A stretch of DNA of 64,000 bases, taken from JAASSS01 sp021767745. Lineage in GTDB: Bacteria; Pseudomonadota; Gammaproteobacteria; UBA5335. Below are positions 33,415-42,527 of the stretch, in pieces. Both the position numbers and the translations under genes were made by a program. The notes beneath the pieces were generated by a model, which saw only the letters and a program-made list of their open reading frames with translations, was not told the DNA's origin and searched no databases. Location: assembly GCA_034189165.1 (NCBI GenBank), contig JAXHVN010000053.1:12973-76972 (forward strand). Reading direction: 5' to 3'. Each line of letters opens with the position of its first letter. The first letter of the stretch is position 1.

Positions 33415-34800
33415 GTGCGGTTGAGGCAATGGCGCTGGCTGATGCTGTTGGGACTGGCGCTGGCGATGGGCGGCTGCCAAGAGCCGTCCACCAGCCGGCT
33501 CGAACAGATCCGCGAGCGCGGCGAGCTGATCGTCCTTACCCGCAATGCGCCGACGACCTACTTCCAGACCCACGCCGGCGTGGCGGGGGTCGAGGCCGAC
33601 ATGGTGCAGGATTTCGCCACCCATCTGGGCGTGGTGCCGCGCTTCGAGCTGGTGGACGACTGGGAGGAGATGTTCGCCCGGCTCGAGGCCGGCGAGGCGG
33701 ATCTGGCCGCCGCCGGCATCAGCCGCAGTCCCGGCAGGCTTGAGCGCTTCCGCTTCGGCCCTGGCTATCAGACCGTGCGCAGCCAGGTGGTCTGCCATCG
33801 GGATGCCGGAGCGCCGGCATCGCTGGCCGATCTGGAAGGCGTCGAGCTGGCGGTGGTGCGCGGCTCGGTCTATCAGGAGCGGCTGGATGCGCTGCAGACG
33901 AACATGGCCACGCTGGAATGGCGTGCGCCCGGGGGACGCAGCACCGAGGATCTGCTGATGGCGGTGTGGGAGGGCGAGATCGACTGTACCGTCGCCGATT
34001 CGAACGTGGCGCGCATCAACCGTCGCTACTTCCCCGAGCTGGAGGTCGGCCTGACGCTGGGCGAGCCGGATGTGCTGGCCTGGGCCATGCCGGCGGAGGC
34101 GGAGTCGCTGCAGCGGGAGGTCGAACGCTGGTTCCGGCAGTTCGAGCACAGCGGCGCGCTGGATCAGCTGCTGGACCATTACTACGGCTATGTGCAGAAG
34201 TTCGACTACGTGGACCTGCGCGCCTATCGGGCGCGGGTAGAGGCGCGGCTGCCGCGCTATGTCAGGCATTTCAAGGCGGCAGGCGAACAGTTCGGGCTGC
34301 CCTGGACGCTGCTGGCGGCGATCGGCTACCAGGAATCGCACTGGGATCCGCAGGCCGTCAGCCCCACCGGGGTGGCCGGCATCATGATGCTGACCAACAG
34401 CACCGCCCGCAGCGTCGGCGTGGCGAACCGGCTCGACCCGCGCCAGAGCATCCATGGCGGTGCGGAATACCTGGCCTATCTGCGTGAGCGGCTGCCCGAG
34501 TCGGTGCCCGAGCCCGACCGCACCTGGATCGCGCTGGCGGCCTACAACATCGGCCTCGGCCATGTGCTCGACGCGCGGCAGCTGGCGCGTGAGCAGGGGC
34601 TGGACCCGGATCGCTGGGCCAGCCTGCGCCAGACGCTGCCGCTACTCTCCAAGCGCCAGCACTACCGGAACGTGCGGCACGGCTACGCACGGGGGCGCGG
34701 GGCGGTGCGCTACGTCGCCCGGATTCGGAACTATCAGGAGATCCTGCGGGCGCGAGGGCTGATCGCCGCCCGGGCCGAGCCGCAGCCCGCGGCGGGCTGA
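33415..34800 (+). CDS. mltF: membrane-bound lytic murein transglycosylase MltF
   Basis: Cleaves glycan strands to 1,6-anhydromuropeptides and is regulated by its substrate-binding-like domain. A lipoprotein signal (LGLALAMGGC) is followed by an SBP_bac_3 domain and a C-terminal SLT lysozyme-like domain with catalytic Glu in GYQESHWDP (near residue 306) and SPTGVAGIMMLT. The start is uncertain: GTG at 33415 (GGGAGG just upstream) or TTG at 33421; an ATG at 33346 would place an unlikely 23 residues before the signal. Its stop overlaps ampD as TGATG. Confidence 0.93.
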   Translation: MRLRQWRWLMLLGLALAMGGCQEPSTSRLEQIRERGELIVLTRNAPTTYFQTHAGVAGVEADMVQDFATHLGVVPRFELVDDWEEMFARLEAGEADLAAAGISRSPGRLERFRFGPGYQTVRSQVVCHRDAGAPASLADLEGVELAVVRGSVYQERLDALQTNMATLEWRAPGGRSTEDLLMAVWEGEIDCTVADSNVARINRRYFPELEVGLTLGEPDVLAWAMPAEAESLQREVERWFRQFEHSGALDQLLDHYYGYVQKFDYVDLRAYRARVEARLPRYVRHFKAAGEQFGLPWTLLAAIGYQESHWDPQAVSPTGVAGIMMLTNSTARSVGVANRLDPRQSIHGGAEYLAYLRERLPESVPEPDRTWIALAAYNIGLGHVLDARQLAREQGLDPDRWASLRQTLPLLSKRQHYRNVRHGYARGRGAVRYVARIRNYQEILRARGLIAARAEPQPAAG

Positions 34801-35372
34801 TGACGGGCTGGCTGCCGGGCGTGGTGCGCCGGCCCTCGCCACACTGCGACGCGCGCCCGGCCGGCAGCGCCATCGACCTGCTGGTCGTCCACGGCATCAG
34901 CCTGCCGCCGGCGCAGTTCGGCGGCGACTGGATCGATGCGCTGTTCTGCGGTGAACTGCCGCAGCGGCTGGCGGCACTGACCGCCCAAGAGCGGGCGGCG
35001 GCGGGGTTCCTGGACTCGATCCGCATGCTCCGGGTCTCCGCCCATCTGCTGGTGCGGCGCGACGGGCAGGTCGTGCAGTACGTACCGCTGCAGGCGCGGG
35101 CTTGGCACGCCGGCGTTTCGTGCTGGGAGGGGCGCGAGCGCTGCAACGACTTCAGCATCGGCATCGAGCTGGAGGGTGCTGACGACATCCCCTACGAGGC
35201 GTGCCAGTACCACCGGCTGGGGGCGCTGTGCCGGCAGATCATGGCGCGGTACCCGGCGATTACGCCGGCGCGGATCGTCGGCCACAGCGATATCGCTCCC
35301 GGCCGCAAGACCGATCCCGGCACGGCCTTCGACTGGGCGAGCCTGCGCCGGCTGCTCGCGGGGCCGGCCTAG
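34800..35372 (+). CDS. ampD: 1,6-anhydro-N-acetylmuramyl-L-alanine amidase AmpD
   Basis: Cytoplasmic zinc amidase of murein recycling, 190 residues. Zinc ligands are expected at His in LLVVHGISLP, His and Asp in VGHSDIAPGRKTDPG; FSIGIELEG carries the conserved Glu. AmpD levels set AmpR-dependent beta-lactamase induction in species that have it; no ampC or ampR is visible here. The 1-bp overlap with mltF links generation and recycling of anhydromuropeptides. Confidence 0.95.
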   Translation: MTGWLPGVVRRPSPHCDARPAGSAIDLLVVHGISLPPAQFGGDWIDALFCGELPQRLAALTAQERAAAGFLDSIRMLRVSAHLLVRRDGQVVQYVPLQARAWHAGVSCWEGRERCNDFSIGIELEGADDIPYEACQYHRLGALCRQIMARYPAITPARIVGHSDIAPGRKTDPGTAFDWASLRRLLAGPA

Positions 35373-35995
35373 CGCAGGGTCCAGCGGTAGCGGCCGAGCG
35401 TCGGTGAGCTCGCGGCGAGCTCGCTGCCGGCGCCGACCGGGCCGACGCCGGCCGGCGTGCCGGTGTAGATCACATCGCCCGCCTGCAGCTGCCAGCAGCG
35501 GCTGAGCCAGCCGACCAGCGCCACCGGCGACCAGCGCATCTGGCGGGTATGCCCGCGCTGGCGGATCTCGCCATCCACGGCCAGCGTCATCTCCACCTCG
35601 TCCAGGATGGCCGCCGTCGCCGGCAGGAAGCGGCCCAGCAGCGCGCTGTCGTCGAAGGCCTTGGCACGCTCCCAGGGCAGGCCGGCCGCTTTCAGGGTCT
35701 GCTGCAGCTCGCGCAGCGTCAGATCGACGCCGAGCGTGGCACCGCCGATGGCGGCCGCGGCAGCCGCCGCATCCAGCTCGCGCCCGCCGGTCTGCAGCAG
35801 CAGTACCAGCTCCAGCTCGTGATGCACGCTGCCAAGCCCGCGCGGCAGCCGCGCACTGCCGCCATCGGCGACGATCGCGCTCGTCGGCTTCATGAACACC
35901 ACCGGCTCACTGGCCGGCCCCTGGCCCAGTTCGGCGGCATGCAGGTCGTAGTTGCGGCCGATGCAGAAGATGCGGGCCGGGCTCGGTAGTGACAT
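35369..35995 (-). CDS. fumarylacetoacetate hydrolase-fold protein
   Basis: A 208-residue FAH-fold protein (YcgM/FAHD1-like), probably an acylpyruvate hydrolase or oxaloacetate decarboxylase. Visible blocks are IFCIGRNYDLHAAELG, FMKPTSAIV, HHELELVLLL with the metal Glu pair, and GDVIYTGTPAGVGP. The substrate is not predictable from context. It converges on ampD with a 4-bp overlap and is divergent from the PhoX-like gene. Confidence 0.88.
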   Translation of the reverse strand: MSLPSPARIFCIGRNYDLHAAELGQGPASEPVVFMKPTSAIVADGGSARLPRGLGSVHHELELVLLLQTGGRELDAAAAAAAIGGATLGVDLTLRELQQTLKAAGLPWERAKAFDDSALLGRFLPATAAILDEVEMTLAVDGEIRQRGHTRQMRWSPVALVGWLSRCWQLQAGDVIYTGTPAGVGPVGAGSELAASSPTLGRYRWTLR

Positions 35996-36049
35996 GGCAG
36001 CTTCACGACCTCGTTACATACTGGTGTTTTGGCACGGTGGAGAAACGCG

Positions 36050-37288
36050 ATGTCCGACGCAAGCGCCAAACGCACCGCCGGCGGGGCCGCCGACCACGCC
36101 CGCCGGCGTTTTCTCTGGCACGGCCTGCTGGGCGGCGGCATGCTGGCAGCCGGCTCGCTGGGTGGCTGGCACCGCCTCGCCCACGGTGCGCCTCTGGCGA
36201 CCGCGCGGCCGGCCGGGCCCTACGGACCGCTGCAGGAGCCGGACGCGAACGGCATCCGCCTGCCCACCGGCTTCACCTCCCGGATCGTCGCGCGTGCCGG
36301 CGAGCGGCCGGTGCCCGGCCAGCGCTACGACTGGCACGTCTTCCCCGACGGCGGGGCCACCTTCGGCCTCGAGGATGGGGGCTGGATCTATGTCTCCAAC
36401 AGCGAGTTCCCCGGCGCCGGCGGCGTGGGCGCGTTGCGCTTCGCGGCGGACGGCACGATCGTCGACGGCTACCCGATCCTGCGCGGGACGACGCTGAACT
36501 GCGCCGGTGGGCCGACGCCCTGGGGCACTTGGCTGTCCTGCGAGGAATGGGATCTCGGGCGGGTGTGGGAGTGTGACCCACAGGGCCGCGAACGGGCGCG
36601 GGTGCTGCCGGCGCTCGGCACGTTCAGCCACGAGGCGGTGGCGGTCGATCCGGATCGCGGCCAGCTCTACCTGACCGAGGACGTGGGCGATGGCCGCCTG
36701 TATCGCTTCACCCCCAGCGCCTACCCGTCGCTGGATGCAGGCGTGCTGGAAGTGGCCGTGGGACGCCGGCTGATCGGCAACTGGTGGCGGCTCACCTGGG
36801 CGCCGCTGAAGGAGCCGAACCCGCGGCTGGGCGGGCTGGGGCGGGAGGATCCGACCCGCTACCAGATTCCGCAGAGCATGCCCTTCGATGGCGGCGAGGG
36901 CATCTGGTATCGGGCGGGGAAGATCTACTTCACCACCAAGGGCGACGATCGGGTGTGGGTCTACGATACCCGCCTGCAGCTGCTGCACATCCTCTACGAT
37001 GGCCTGCGTCGCACGGACCCGGTGCTGACCGGACCGGACAACCTCGTGGTCAATGAGCGCGCCGAGGTGTTCGTGGCCGAGGACGGTGGCGACATGCAGC
37101 TGGTGCTGATCACGCCGCGGGGTCAGGTGCAGCCGTTCTTGCAGGTCGTCGGGCAGGATGAGTCGGAGATCACCGGCCCGGCCTTCTCGCCGGACGGCAC
37201 ACGGTTGTACTTCAGTTCCCAGCGCGGGCCGGCGCCGCGCCTGCCGCTGGGTGTCACCTACGAGATCCAGGGGCCGTTCAACGGCTGA
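36050..37288 (+). CDS. PhoX-like (DUF839) Tat-exported phosphatase-family protein
   Basis: Exported protein of 412 residues with a twin-arginine signal (HARRRFLWHGLLGGG, ending near AHGAPLA). The core has PhoX family signatures: LNCAGGPTPWGTWLSCEE (with the Cys that binds iron in PhoX), FSHEAVAVDP, YLTEDVGDG and TGPDNLVV-VAEDGG. PhoX enzymes are calcium- and iron-dependent phosphatases; shorter DUF839 members such as this one are less studied. ATG at 36050 has GGTGGAG upstream. The next gene follows by 47 bp on the same strand. Confidence 0.85.
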   Translation: MSDASAKRTAGGAADHARRRFLWHGLLGGGMLAAGSLGGWHRLAHGAPLATARPAGPYGPLQEPDANGIRLPTGFTSRIVARAGERPVPGQRYDWHVFPDGGATFGLEDGGWIYVSNSEFPGAGGVGALRFAADGTIVDGYPILRGTTLNCAGGPTPWGTWLSCEEWDLGRVWECDPQGRERARVLPALGTFSHEAVAVDPDRGQLYLTEDVGDGRLYRFTPSAYPSLDAGVLEVAVGRRLIGNWWRLTWAPLKEPNPRLGGLGREDPTRYQIPQSMPFDGGEGIWYRAGKIYFTTKGDDRVWVYDTRLQLLHILYDGLRRTDPVLTGPDNLVVNERAEVFVAEDGGDMQLVLITPRGQVQPFLQVVGQDESEITGPAFSPDGTRLYFSSQRGPAPRLPLGVTYEIQGPFNG

Positions 37289-37335
37289 GGCACGGATCAG
37301 GCGCGGCCAGGGAGCGGCCGCACAGGAGTCGGGGG

Positions 37336-38418
37336 ATGGCGCGAGCGCTGGGCGTGGGTTGGTGGAACCTGCAGAACTACTTCGATACCGACGACGATCC
37401 GATCGCCGACGATTTCGAATACACCCCGGCCCGTGGCTGGACACCCGCGCTGTTCGAGTTCAAGCGCCGCCAGCTCGCGGCCGTGCTGCGCGCCATGGAC
37501 GCGCAGCGTCCGCTCGATCTGCTGGCCGTGTGCGAGGTGGAAAAGGATGAGCTGCTGGCCGACCTGCTCACGCATGCGGGGCTCGCGCGGCTCGAGGTGG
37601 TGCGTGACCCCGCTGGCACCAGCGACCTGCGCGGCATCGACGTGGCCCTGGCGATCGATCCGGCACGCCTGGCCGTGGAGCGGGTGCGCTCGCACGTGGT
37701 CAACCTGCGCTACGCCACGCGCGACATCCTGGAGGTATCCCTGCGCGAGCGCGCCACCGGCACGCCGCTGGTGGTGATCGCCAGCCACTGGCCCTCGCGT
37801 GGGCTCGGCCGCTATCGCAGCGAGCCGCTGCGCGCGGCGGTGGCCGAGCAGATCGCCTACCTGGTGCAGGATCACGTGAAGTTGCCGGCGCGGGAGTATC
37901 TGGCGGCCCGCGAGGCGGACGATCTGGCGCGGGTGCAGGCGCGCTGGGAAACCCCGGTGCTGATCCTGGGCGACTTCAACGACGAGCCGGCCGATCGCAG
38001 CGTCACCGAGCATCTGCGGGCCTCGCGTGAGCTCGACCGGGTGCGGGGCGAGACCAACGATATCGACGGCTTCCGCAGCGCCGCCCGCTATCGCGCGCAG
38101 GAGGTTTTCCTCTACCACCCGATGTGGCCGCATCTGGCACGCGAGGGCGTGGGCACCTACTACCTCGATGCGCTGCGCAGCGGCGAGAAGTTCGCCAATC
38201 GCTATCAGGTGCTGGATCAGCTGGTCGTCAGCCGCGGCCTGCTGGGGTCGCAGCCGCTGCAGCTGGCGGTGGACTCGGTGGAAATCTTCGCCGATCCGCT
38301 CGTCGCCACCCGCAGCGGCCGGCCGCGCCGCTTCCGCTTCGATCGCGACGGCGGGCGGGCCCCGAGCGGCGTCAGCGACCATCTGCCGGTGCTGGCCGCG
38401 ATCGCGGTAACCGACTGA
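37336..38418 (+). CDS. endonuclease/exonuclease/phosphatase (EEP) family protein
   Basis: A 360-residue EEP-fold enzyme with catalytic blocks GWWNLQNYF, CEVEKDE (metal Glu), ASHWPSR (His), LGDFNDEP (Asp-Asn) and SDHLPV (C-terminal Asp-His). No signal peptide is evident. Substrates of such enzymes range from nucleic acids to phospholipids and inositol phosphates. Its position behind a PhoX-like phosphatase suggests phosphate or nucleic acid scavenging, but this is inference. Confidence 0.85.
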   Translation: MARALGVGWWNLQNYFDTDDDPIADDFEYTPARGWTPALFEFKRRQLAAVLRAMDAQRPLDLLAVCEVEKDELLADLLTHAGLARLEVVRDPAGTSDLRGIDVALAIDPARLAVERVRSHVVNLRYATRDILEVSLRERATGTPLVVIASHWPSRGLGRYRSEPLRAAVAEQIAYLVQDHVKLPAREYLAAREADDLARVQARWETPVLILGDFNDEPADRSVTEHLRASRELDRVRGETNDIDGFRSAARYRAQEVFLYHPMWPHLAREGVGTYYLDALRSGEKFANRYQVLDQLVVSRGLLGSQPLQLAVDSVEIFADPLVATRSGRPRRFRFDRDGGRAPSGVSDHLPVLAAIAVTD

Positions 38419-38454
38419 GGGGAGCCAGCGCGCGGGCCGGCCCGCCGCGGGCCT

Positions 38455-39228
38455 TCAGGGTGCGGTGGTTCCCGTCGTGCCGCCTGTGGTCCCGCCGCAG
38501 ACCGGGCAGGCGGGATCACGCGGGAAGCGCAGCTCCCGCCATTGTGCCGCCAGGCCGTCGTAGAGCAGCAGCCGACCGGCGGCGGGCGTGCCCAGCCCGA
38601 GCAGCACCTTGACCGCCTCCATCGCCTGCAGCGCGCCGATGACGCCGACCACCGGCGGCAGCACGCCGTTCACCGCGCAGGTCTCGGCCTGGCTGTCTTC
38701 GTCGCGATACAGGCAGCGATAGCAAGGACCGCCGAGGTCCGGCCGCAGCACCGTGAGCTGGCCCTCGAAGCGGATCGCCGCGCCGGAGACCAGCGGTCTG
38801 CCGGCCGCGACGCAGGCCGCATTGACGGCGAAGCGGGTGGCAAAGTTGTCGCAGCCATCCACCACCACGTCGGCCGCCTGCACGTAGCGCGGCAGGTTCG
38901 CCGCATCGGCCTGCACCGGTACGGTCACGATGTCGATCTGCGGATTGATGGCGCCGAGCGTGCGCCGGGCGCTCTCGGCCTTGGGCCGGCCGGCATCGGC
39001 ATCGCGGTGCAGCAGTTGCCGGTGCAGGTTGGAAATCTCGACCACGTCCGGATCGAGCACCGTCAGCCGGCCGATGCCGAGTCCGGCGAGATAGGCGCCG
39101 GCGGCCGAGCCCAGCCCGCCGGCGCCGATCAGCAGGACGTGGCTCGTCAGCAGCCGCTCCTGACCGGCCGGGCCGATCTGCGCCAGCTTGAGCTGGCGGC
39201 TGTAGCGTTGCAGCTGCTCGCGCTTCAT
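38455..39228 (-). CDS. moeB: molybdopterin synthase adenylyltransferase MoeB
   Basis: E1-like enzyme that adenylates the C-terminus of MoaD for sulfur transfer, 257 residues. ATP motif GAGGLGSAAGAYLAGLG, HRQLLHRDADAGRPKAESA and the CYRCLY / CPVCGG cysteine pairs (zinc) fit. ATG at 39228 overlaps the prmC stop by 4 bp. It would serve the Mo hydroxylase encoded near 6.5-9 kb, although MoeB/ThiF paralogues can work in thiamine synthesis too. Confidence 0.93.
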   Translation of the reverse strand: MKREQLQRYSRQLKLAQIGPAGQERLLTSHVLLIGAGGLGSAAGAYLAGLGIGRLTVLDPDVVEISNLHRQLLHRDADAGRPKAESARRTLGAINPQIDIVTVPVQADAANLPRYVQAADVVVDGCDNFATRFAVNAACVAAGRPLVSGAAIRFEGQLTVLRPDLGGPCYRCLYRDEDSQAETCAVNGVLPPVVGVIGALQAMEAVKVLLGLGTPAAGRLLLYDGLAAQWRELRFPRDPACPVCGGTTGGTTGTTAP

Positions 39229-40088
39229 GTCGTCGTTCCGGGTCGGCGGGCAGCGCTGACGCGGCCGCGATCGCCGAGATCCCGATGCAGGCTGATCTCG
39301 CACCAGCCGGCGTCCCGCAGCAATCGCGCCAGCGCCGCGCCCTGGGTATGGCCGTGCTCGAGCAGCAGCCAGCCGCCCGGGCGCAGGCAGCGTCCGGCCT
39401 GCTGCGCGATGGCGGCCAGATCGGCCAGTCCGCCGGCGCCGGCGACCAGCGCCGTGGCGGGCTCGTGCGTGAGCGCGGCCAGATGCGGGTCGTCGGCGGC
39501 GATGTAGGGCGGGTTGCTGACGATCAGATCGAAGCCGTCGCTCGCCAGGCCGGCACACCAGCGGGTACGCAGCCAGGCGACGCGCCCGAGCTCCAGGGCG
39601 TCGGCGTTGTGCCGCGCCAGCGCCAGTGCGGCAGCGCTGAGGTCGGTGCCGAGGATCTGCCAGCCGGGACGCTCGCTCGCCAGCGCCAGCGCGATGGCGC
39701 CGCTGCCGGTGCCGAGATCGGCCACCCGGGCGCGGCCGTCCGGCAGCCGCACGAGCGCCTGCTCGATGAGCAGCTCGGTTTCCGGTCGCGGCACCAGCAC
39801 AGCGGGCGTGACAGTGAGTGTCAGCGTCCAGAAGCCGATCCGGCCGAGCAGATAGGCGATTGGCTCGCCGGCCGCCCGCCGGGTGAGCAGCGCCCCGAAC
39901 CGGGCGGCGAGGGCGGGCGCAAGAATGGCTTCCGGATGGGCGTAGAGCGCGCTGCGGGGGCGCTCCAGCACCGCTTCGAGCAGCAGCTCGGCGTCCAGTC
40001 GCGGCGAATCGCTGCAGGCTGCCAGGCGGGCGGTGGCGATGCGCAATGCCCCACCGACCGTGCCCGTGGCGGCCACCGGCACTGACAT
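39225..40088 (-). CDS. prmC: peptide chain release factor N5-glutamine methyltransferase PrmC
   Basis: Methylates the Gln of the GGQ motif in release factors 1 and 2. It has 287 residues, with the family block FWTLTLTVTPAVLVPRPETE, SAM motif VADLGTGSGAIALALA and catalytic NPPYI. It is 1 bp after prfA, its substrate gene, and overlaps moeB by 4 bp. ATG at 40088 gives the usual family length. Confidence 0.96.
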   Translation of the reverse strand: MSVPVAATGTVGGALRIATARLAACSDSPRLDAELLLEAVLERPRSALYAHPEAILAPALAARFGALLTRRAAGEPIAYLLGRIGFWTLTLTVTPAVLVPRPETELLIEQALVRLPDGRARVADLGTGSGAIALALASERPGWQILGTDLSAAALALARHNADALELGRVAWLRTRWCAGLASDGFDLIVSNPPYIAADDPHLAALTHEPATALVAGAGGLADLAAIAQQAGRCLRPGGWLLLEHGHTQGAALARLLRDAGWCEISLHRDLGDRGRVSAARRPGTTT

Positions 40089-40089
40089 C

Positions 40090-41172
40090 TCAGCGGGCCA
40101 GGGCGGCCAGCTGCTCGGCCTGGTCCGCCTCGCGCAGGGCATCGAGCACCGGCTCGAGGTCGCCGGCCACGATCTCCTCCAGCTTGTAGAGCGTGAGGTT
40201 GATGCGATGGTCGGTGAGCCGGCCCTGCGGAAAGTTGTAGGTGCGGATGCGCTCGGAGCGATCGCCGCTGCCGACCAGCGCCCGGCGCAGCTGGCTTTCC
40301 TCGGCAGTCTGCTTCGCTTCCTGCTCGGCCTGCAGGCGTGCCTGCAGCAGCGCCATGGCCTTGGCCCGGTTCTTGTGCTGCGACCGTTCGTCCTGGCACT
40401 CCACGACGATGCCGGTCGGCAGATGGGTCAGGCGCACGGCCGAATCGGTCTTGTTGACGTGCTGGCCGCCGGCGCCGGAGGCGCGGTAGGTGTCCACACG
40501 CAGTTCTGCCGGATTGACATCGATTGCCGCCAGCGCCTCGGCCTCGGGCAGCACGGCCACGGTGCAGGCGGAGGTATGGATCCGGCCCTGGGATTCCGTC
40601 GCCGGCACCCGCTGCACGCGATGGGCACCCGATTCGAACTTCAGCCGCGAGTACACCGCCTCGCCGCTGAGGCGGACGATCACTTCCTTGAAGCCGCCAT
40701 GCTCCCCCTCGCTGGCGCTCAGCATCTCCGACTGCCAGCCGCGGGTCTCGGCGTAGCGCAGGTACATGCGCAGCAGGTCGCCGGCGAACAGGGCGGCCTC
40801 ATCGCCGCCGGTGCCGGCGCGGATCTCCAGGTACACGCCGTTCTCGTCGCGCGGATCGACCGGCAGCAGCAGGGTCTGCAGGCGCTTCTCCAGCGCTGTG
40901 CGGGCCGCCTCGGCAGCCTGACGTTCGGCGAGCGCCAGCTCGCGCAGTTCGGGGTCGGCATCGCCGGCCATCGCGCCGGCCTCCTCGATGGTGCGTTCGG
41001 CGGTCTCGAATTCGCGGTAGGTGCCGGTCAGCTCCTCCAGGCGGCTGTATTCGCGCGAGAGCTGGCGGAATCGCTGCTGATCGGCCAGCACGTCGGGCTC
41101 GCCCAGCAGCACGCCGACCTCTTCGTGGCGTTCGAGCAGTTGATCCAGGCGTTGGCGCAGTATCGGGTTCAT
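40090..41172 (-). CDS. prfA: peptide chain release factor 1
   Basis: RF1 reads UAA and UAG and triggers peptide release. It has 360 residues, the same as E. coli. The catalytic GGQ is in SGAGGQHVNKTDSA (near residue 233) and the preceding domain has RAGTGGDEAALFAGDL. It overlaps the hemA stop by 4 bp, in the hemA-prfA-prmC order conserved across gammaproteobacteria. Confidence 0.97.
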   Translation of the reverse strand: MNPILRQRLDQLLERHEEVGVLLGEPDVLADQQRFRQLSREYSRLEELTGTYREFETAERTIEEAGAMAGDADPELRELALAERQAAEAARTALEKRLQTLLLPVDPRDENGVYLEIRAGTGGDEAALFAGDLLRMYLRYAETRGWQSEMLSASEGEHGGFKEVIVRLSGEAVYSRLKFESGAHRVQRVPATESQGRIHTSACTVAVLPEAEALAAIDVNPAELRVDTYRASGAGGQHVNKTDSAVRLTHLPTGIVVECQDERSQHKNRAKAMALLQARLQAEQEAKQTAEESQLRRALVGSGDRSERIRTYNFPQGRLTDHRINLTLYKLEEIVAGDLEPVLDALREADQAEQLAALAR

Positions 41173-42425
41173 TCGTCGTCGTCTTCGTGGGTCGAGTCGA
41201 GCCGGTACAGCCGCTGCGCCGCGCGTAGCAGGTCGGCATCGCGCTCCAGGGCAGCCTGGCGCAGCGCCAGGCTCGGCTGGTGCAGCAGGCGGTGGCTCAG
41301 CGTACGGCCGAAATGGGCGAGTACCTGCGCCGGATCCTCGCCGCGGGCCAGCCGGCGGTGGGCCCGGGCCAGCAGCGCCTCGGTGGCATCATCCGCCTGA
41401 CGGTGCAGCTCGCCCAGCACGCGCAGCCGGTCCTGCGCCTGCCACCAGTCGCGAAAGCTGCGCAGTTCCTCGTCGACGATCAGGTCGGCGCGGCGCGCCG
41501 CCTGCTGGCGCTCGTCGAGGTGCCCGGCGATCACCTGCTGCAGGTCGTCCACGGTGTAGACGTAGGTGTCGGCAAGCTCGGCGGTGGCCGGCTCCACGTC
41601 CCGTGGCACGGCCAGGTCGAGGATCAGCATGGGGCGATGACGTCGCTGGCGCAGCGCCCGGCGCACCGCCTCGGCGCGCACCAGCGGCACCGGGCTGGCC
41701 GTGCAGCAGACCAGGATATCCGCCTCGTGCAGGTGCGTCTCCAGCTGCGCGAGCTCGATGCCGAAGCCATCGTAGCGGGCGGCGAGCCGGCGGGCACGGT
41801 CGGCGTCGCGGTTGGCCACGATCATCCGCCCCAAACCGTGCTCGTGCAGGTGCCGCGCGGACAGCTCGATCATCTGCCCGGCGCCGACCAGCAGCGCGGT
41901 GTGACGGGGGAAGTCCGCAAAGATACGCCGCGCCACCGCGATGGCGGTGGAGGCCACCGACACCGGATGCATGCCGATCTGCGTCTCCGTACGGATGCGC
42001 TTGGCCGCCGCGAACGCGTGCGGGAAGAGCCGGCGCAGCAGCGGCCCGGCCGTGCCAGCCGTGCCGGCCAGGCGATAGGCACTCTTGATCTGCCCCAGGA
42101 TCTGCGGTTCGCCGAGCACCAGCGAGTCGAGCCCGGCGGCGACGCGGAACAGGTGGCGGGCGGCGCCATCATCCTGATGACGGTACAGATAGCGCGTCAG
42201 GTCGTACTCGCGCCGGCCGGCGAACCAGGCCAGCAGCGGCCCCGGTTCGAGCGCCCGCGCGTACAGTTCGGTCCGGTTGCAGGTGGAGACCAGTACCGCC
42301 TCGGTGGCGCCGGCGCTGCGCAGGCCCTGCAGGATGGCGGGCACGTCCGCATCCGCCACGGCGGCCCGCTCGCGGACGGCGAGGGGCGCCGTCTCGTGAC
42401 TCAGACCAATGCTGAATAGCGGCAT
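41169..42425 (-). CDS. hemA: glutamyl-tRNA reductase HemA
   Basis: First committed enzyme of C5 tetrapyrrole synthesis, reducing Glu-tRNA to glutamate-1-semialdehyde. It has 418 residues; the catalytic Cys49 is in STCNRTELY, followed by HLFRVAAGLDSLVLGEPQILGQ and the NADPH domain (LLVGAGQMIELSARHL). ATG at 42425 is chosen because the family starts exactly MxLxxxGLSHETAP. Divergent from the TPR lipoprotein gene. Confidence 0.97.
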   Translation of the reverse strand: MPLFSIGLSHETAPLAVRERAAVADADVPAILQGLRSAGATEAVLVSTCNRTELYARALEPGPLLAWFAGRREYDLTRYLYRHQDDGAARHLFRVAAGLDSLVLGEPQILGQIKSAYRLAGTAGTAGPLLRRLFPHAFAAAKRIRTETQIGMHPVSVASTAIAVARRIFADFPRHTALLVGAGQMIELSARHLHEHGLGRMIVANRDADRARRLAARYDGFGIELAQLETHLHEADILVCCTASPVPLVRAEAVRRALRQRRHRPMLILDLAVPRDVEPATAELADTYVYTVDDLQQVIAGHLDERQQAARRADLIVDEELRSFRDWWQAQDRLRVLGELHRQADDATEALLARAHRRLARGEDPAQVLAHFGRTLSHRLLHQPSLALRQAALERDADLLRAAQRLYRLDSTHEDDDE

Positions 42426-42514
42426 GGGCGGCGGGGCGGACGGACGATCGCGTATTTTGCGGCACGGCACGGCGCGGGCTCAAGCCGATGTAGCCGCCGG
42501 CGGGCGGGCGCGGT

Positions 42515-42520
42515 TATAGT
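42515..42520 (+). promoter_or_regulatory. candidate -10 element of the TPR lipoprotein gene
   Basis: TATAGT ends 7 nt before the ATG at 42528; transcription would start at or next to the A of the start codon. No ribosome binding site or -35 is recognisable in the surrounding GC-rich DNA. Confidence 0.35.
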
Positions 42521-42527
42521 CGCGGCG

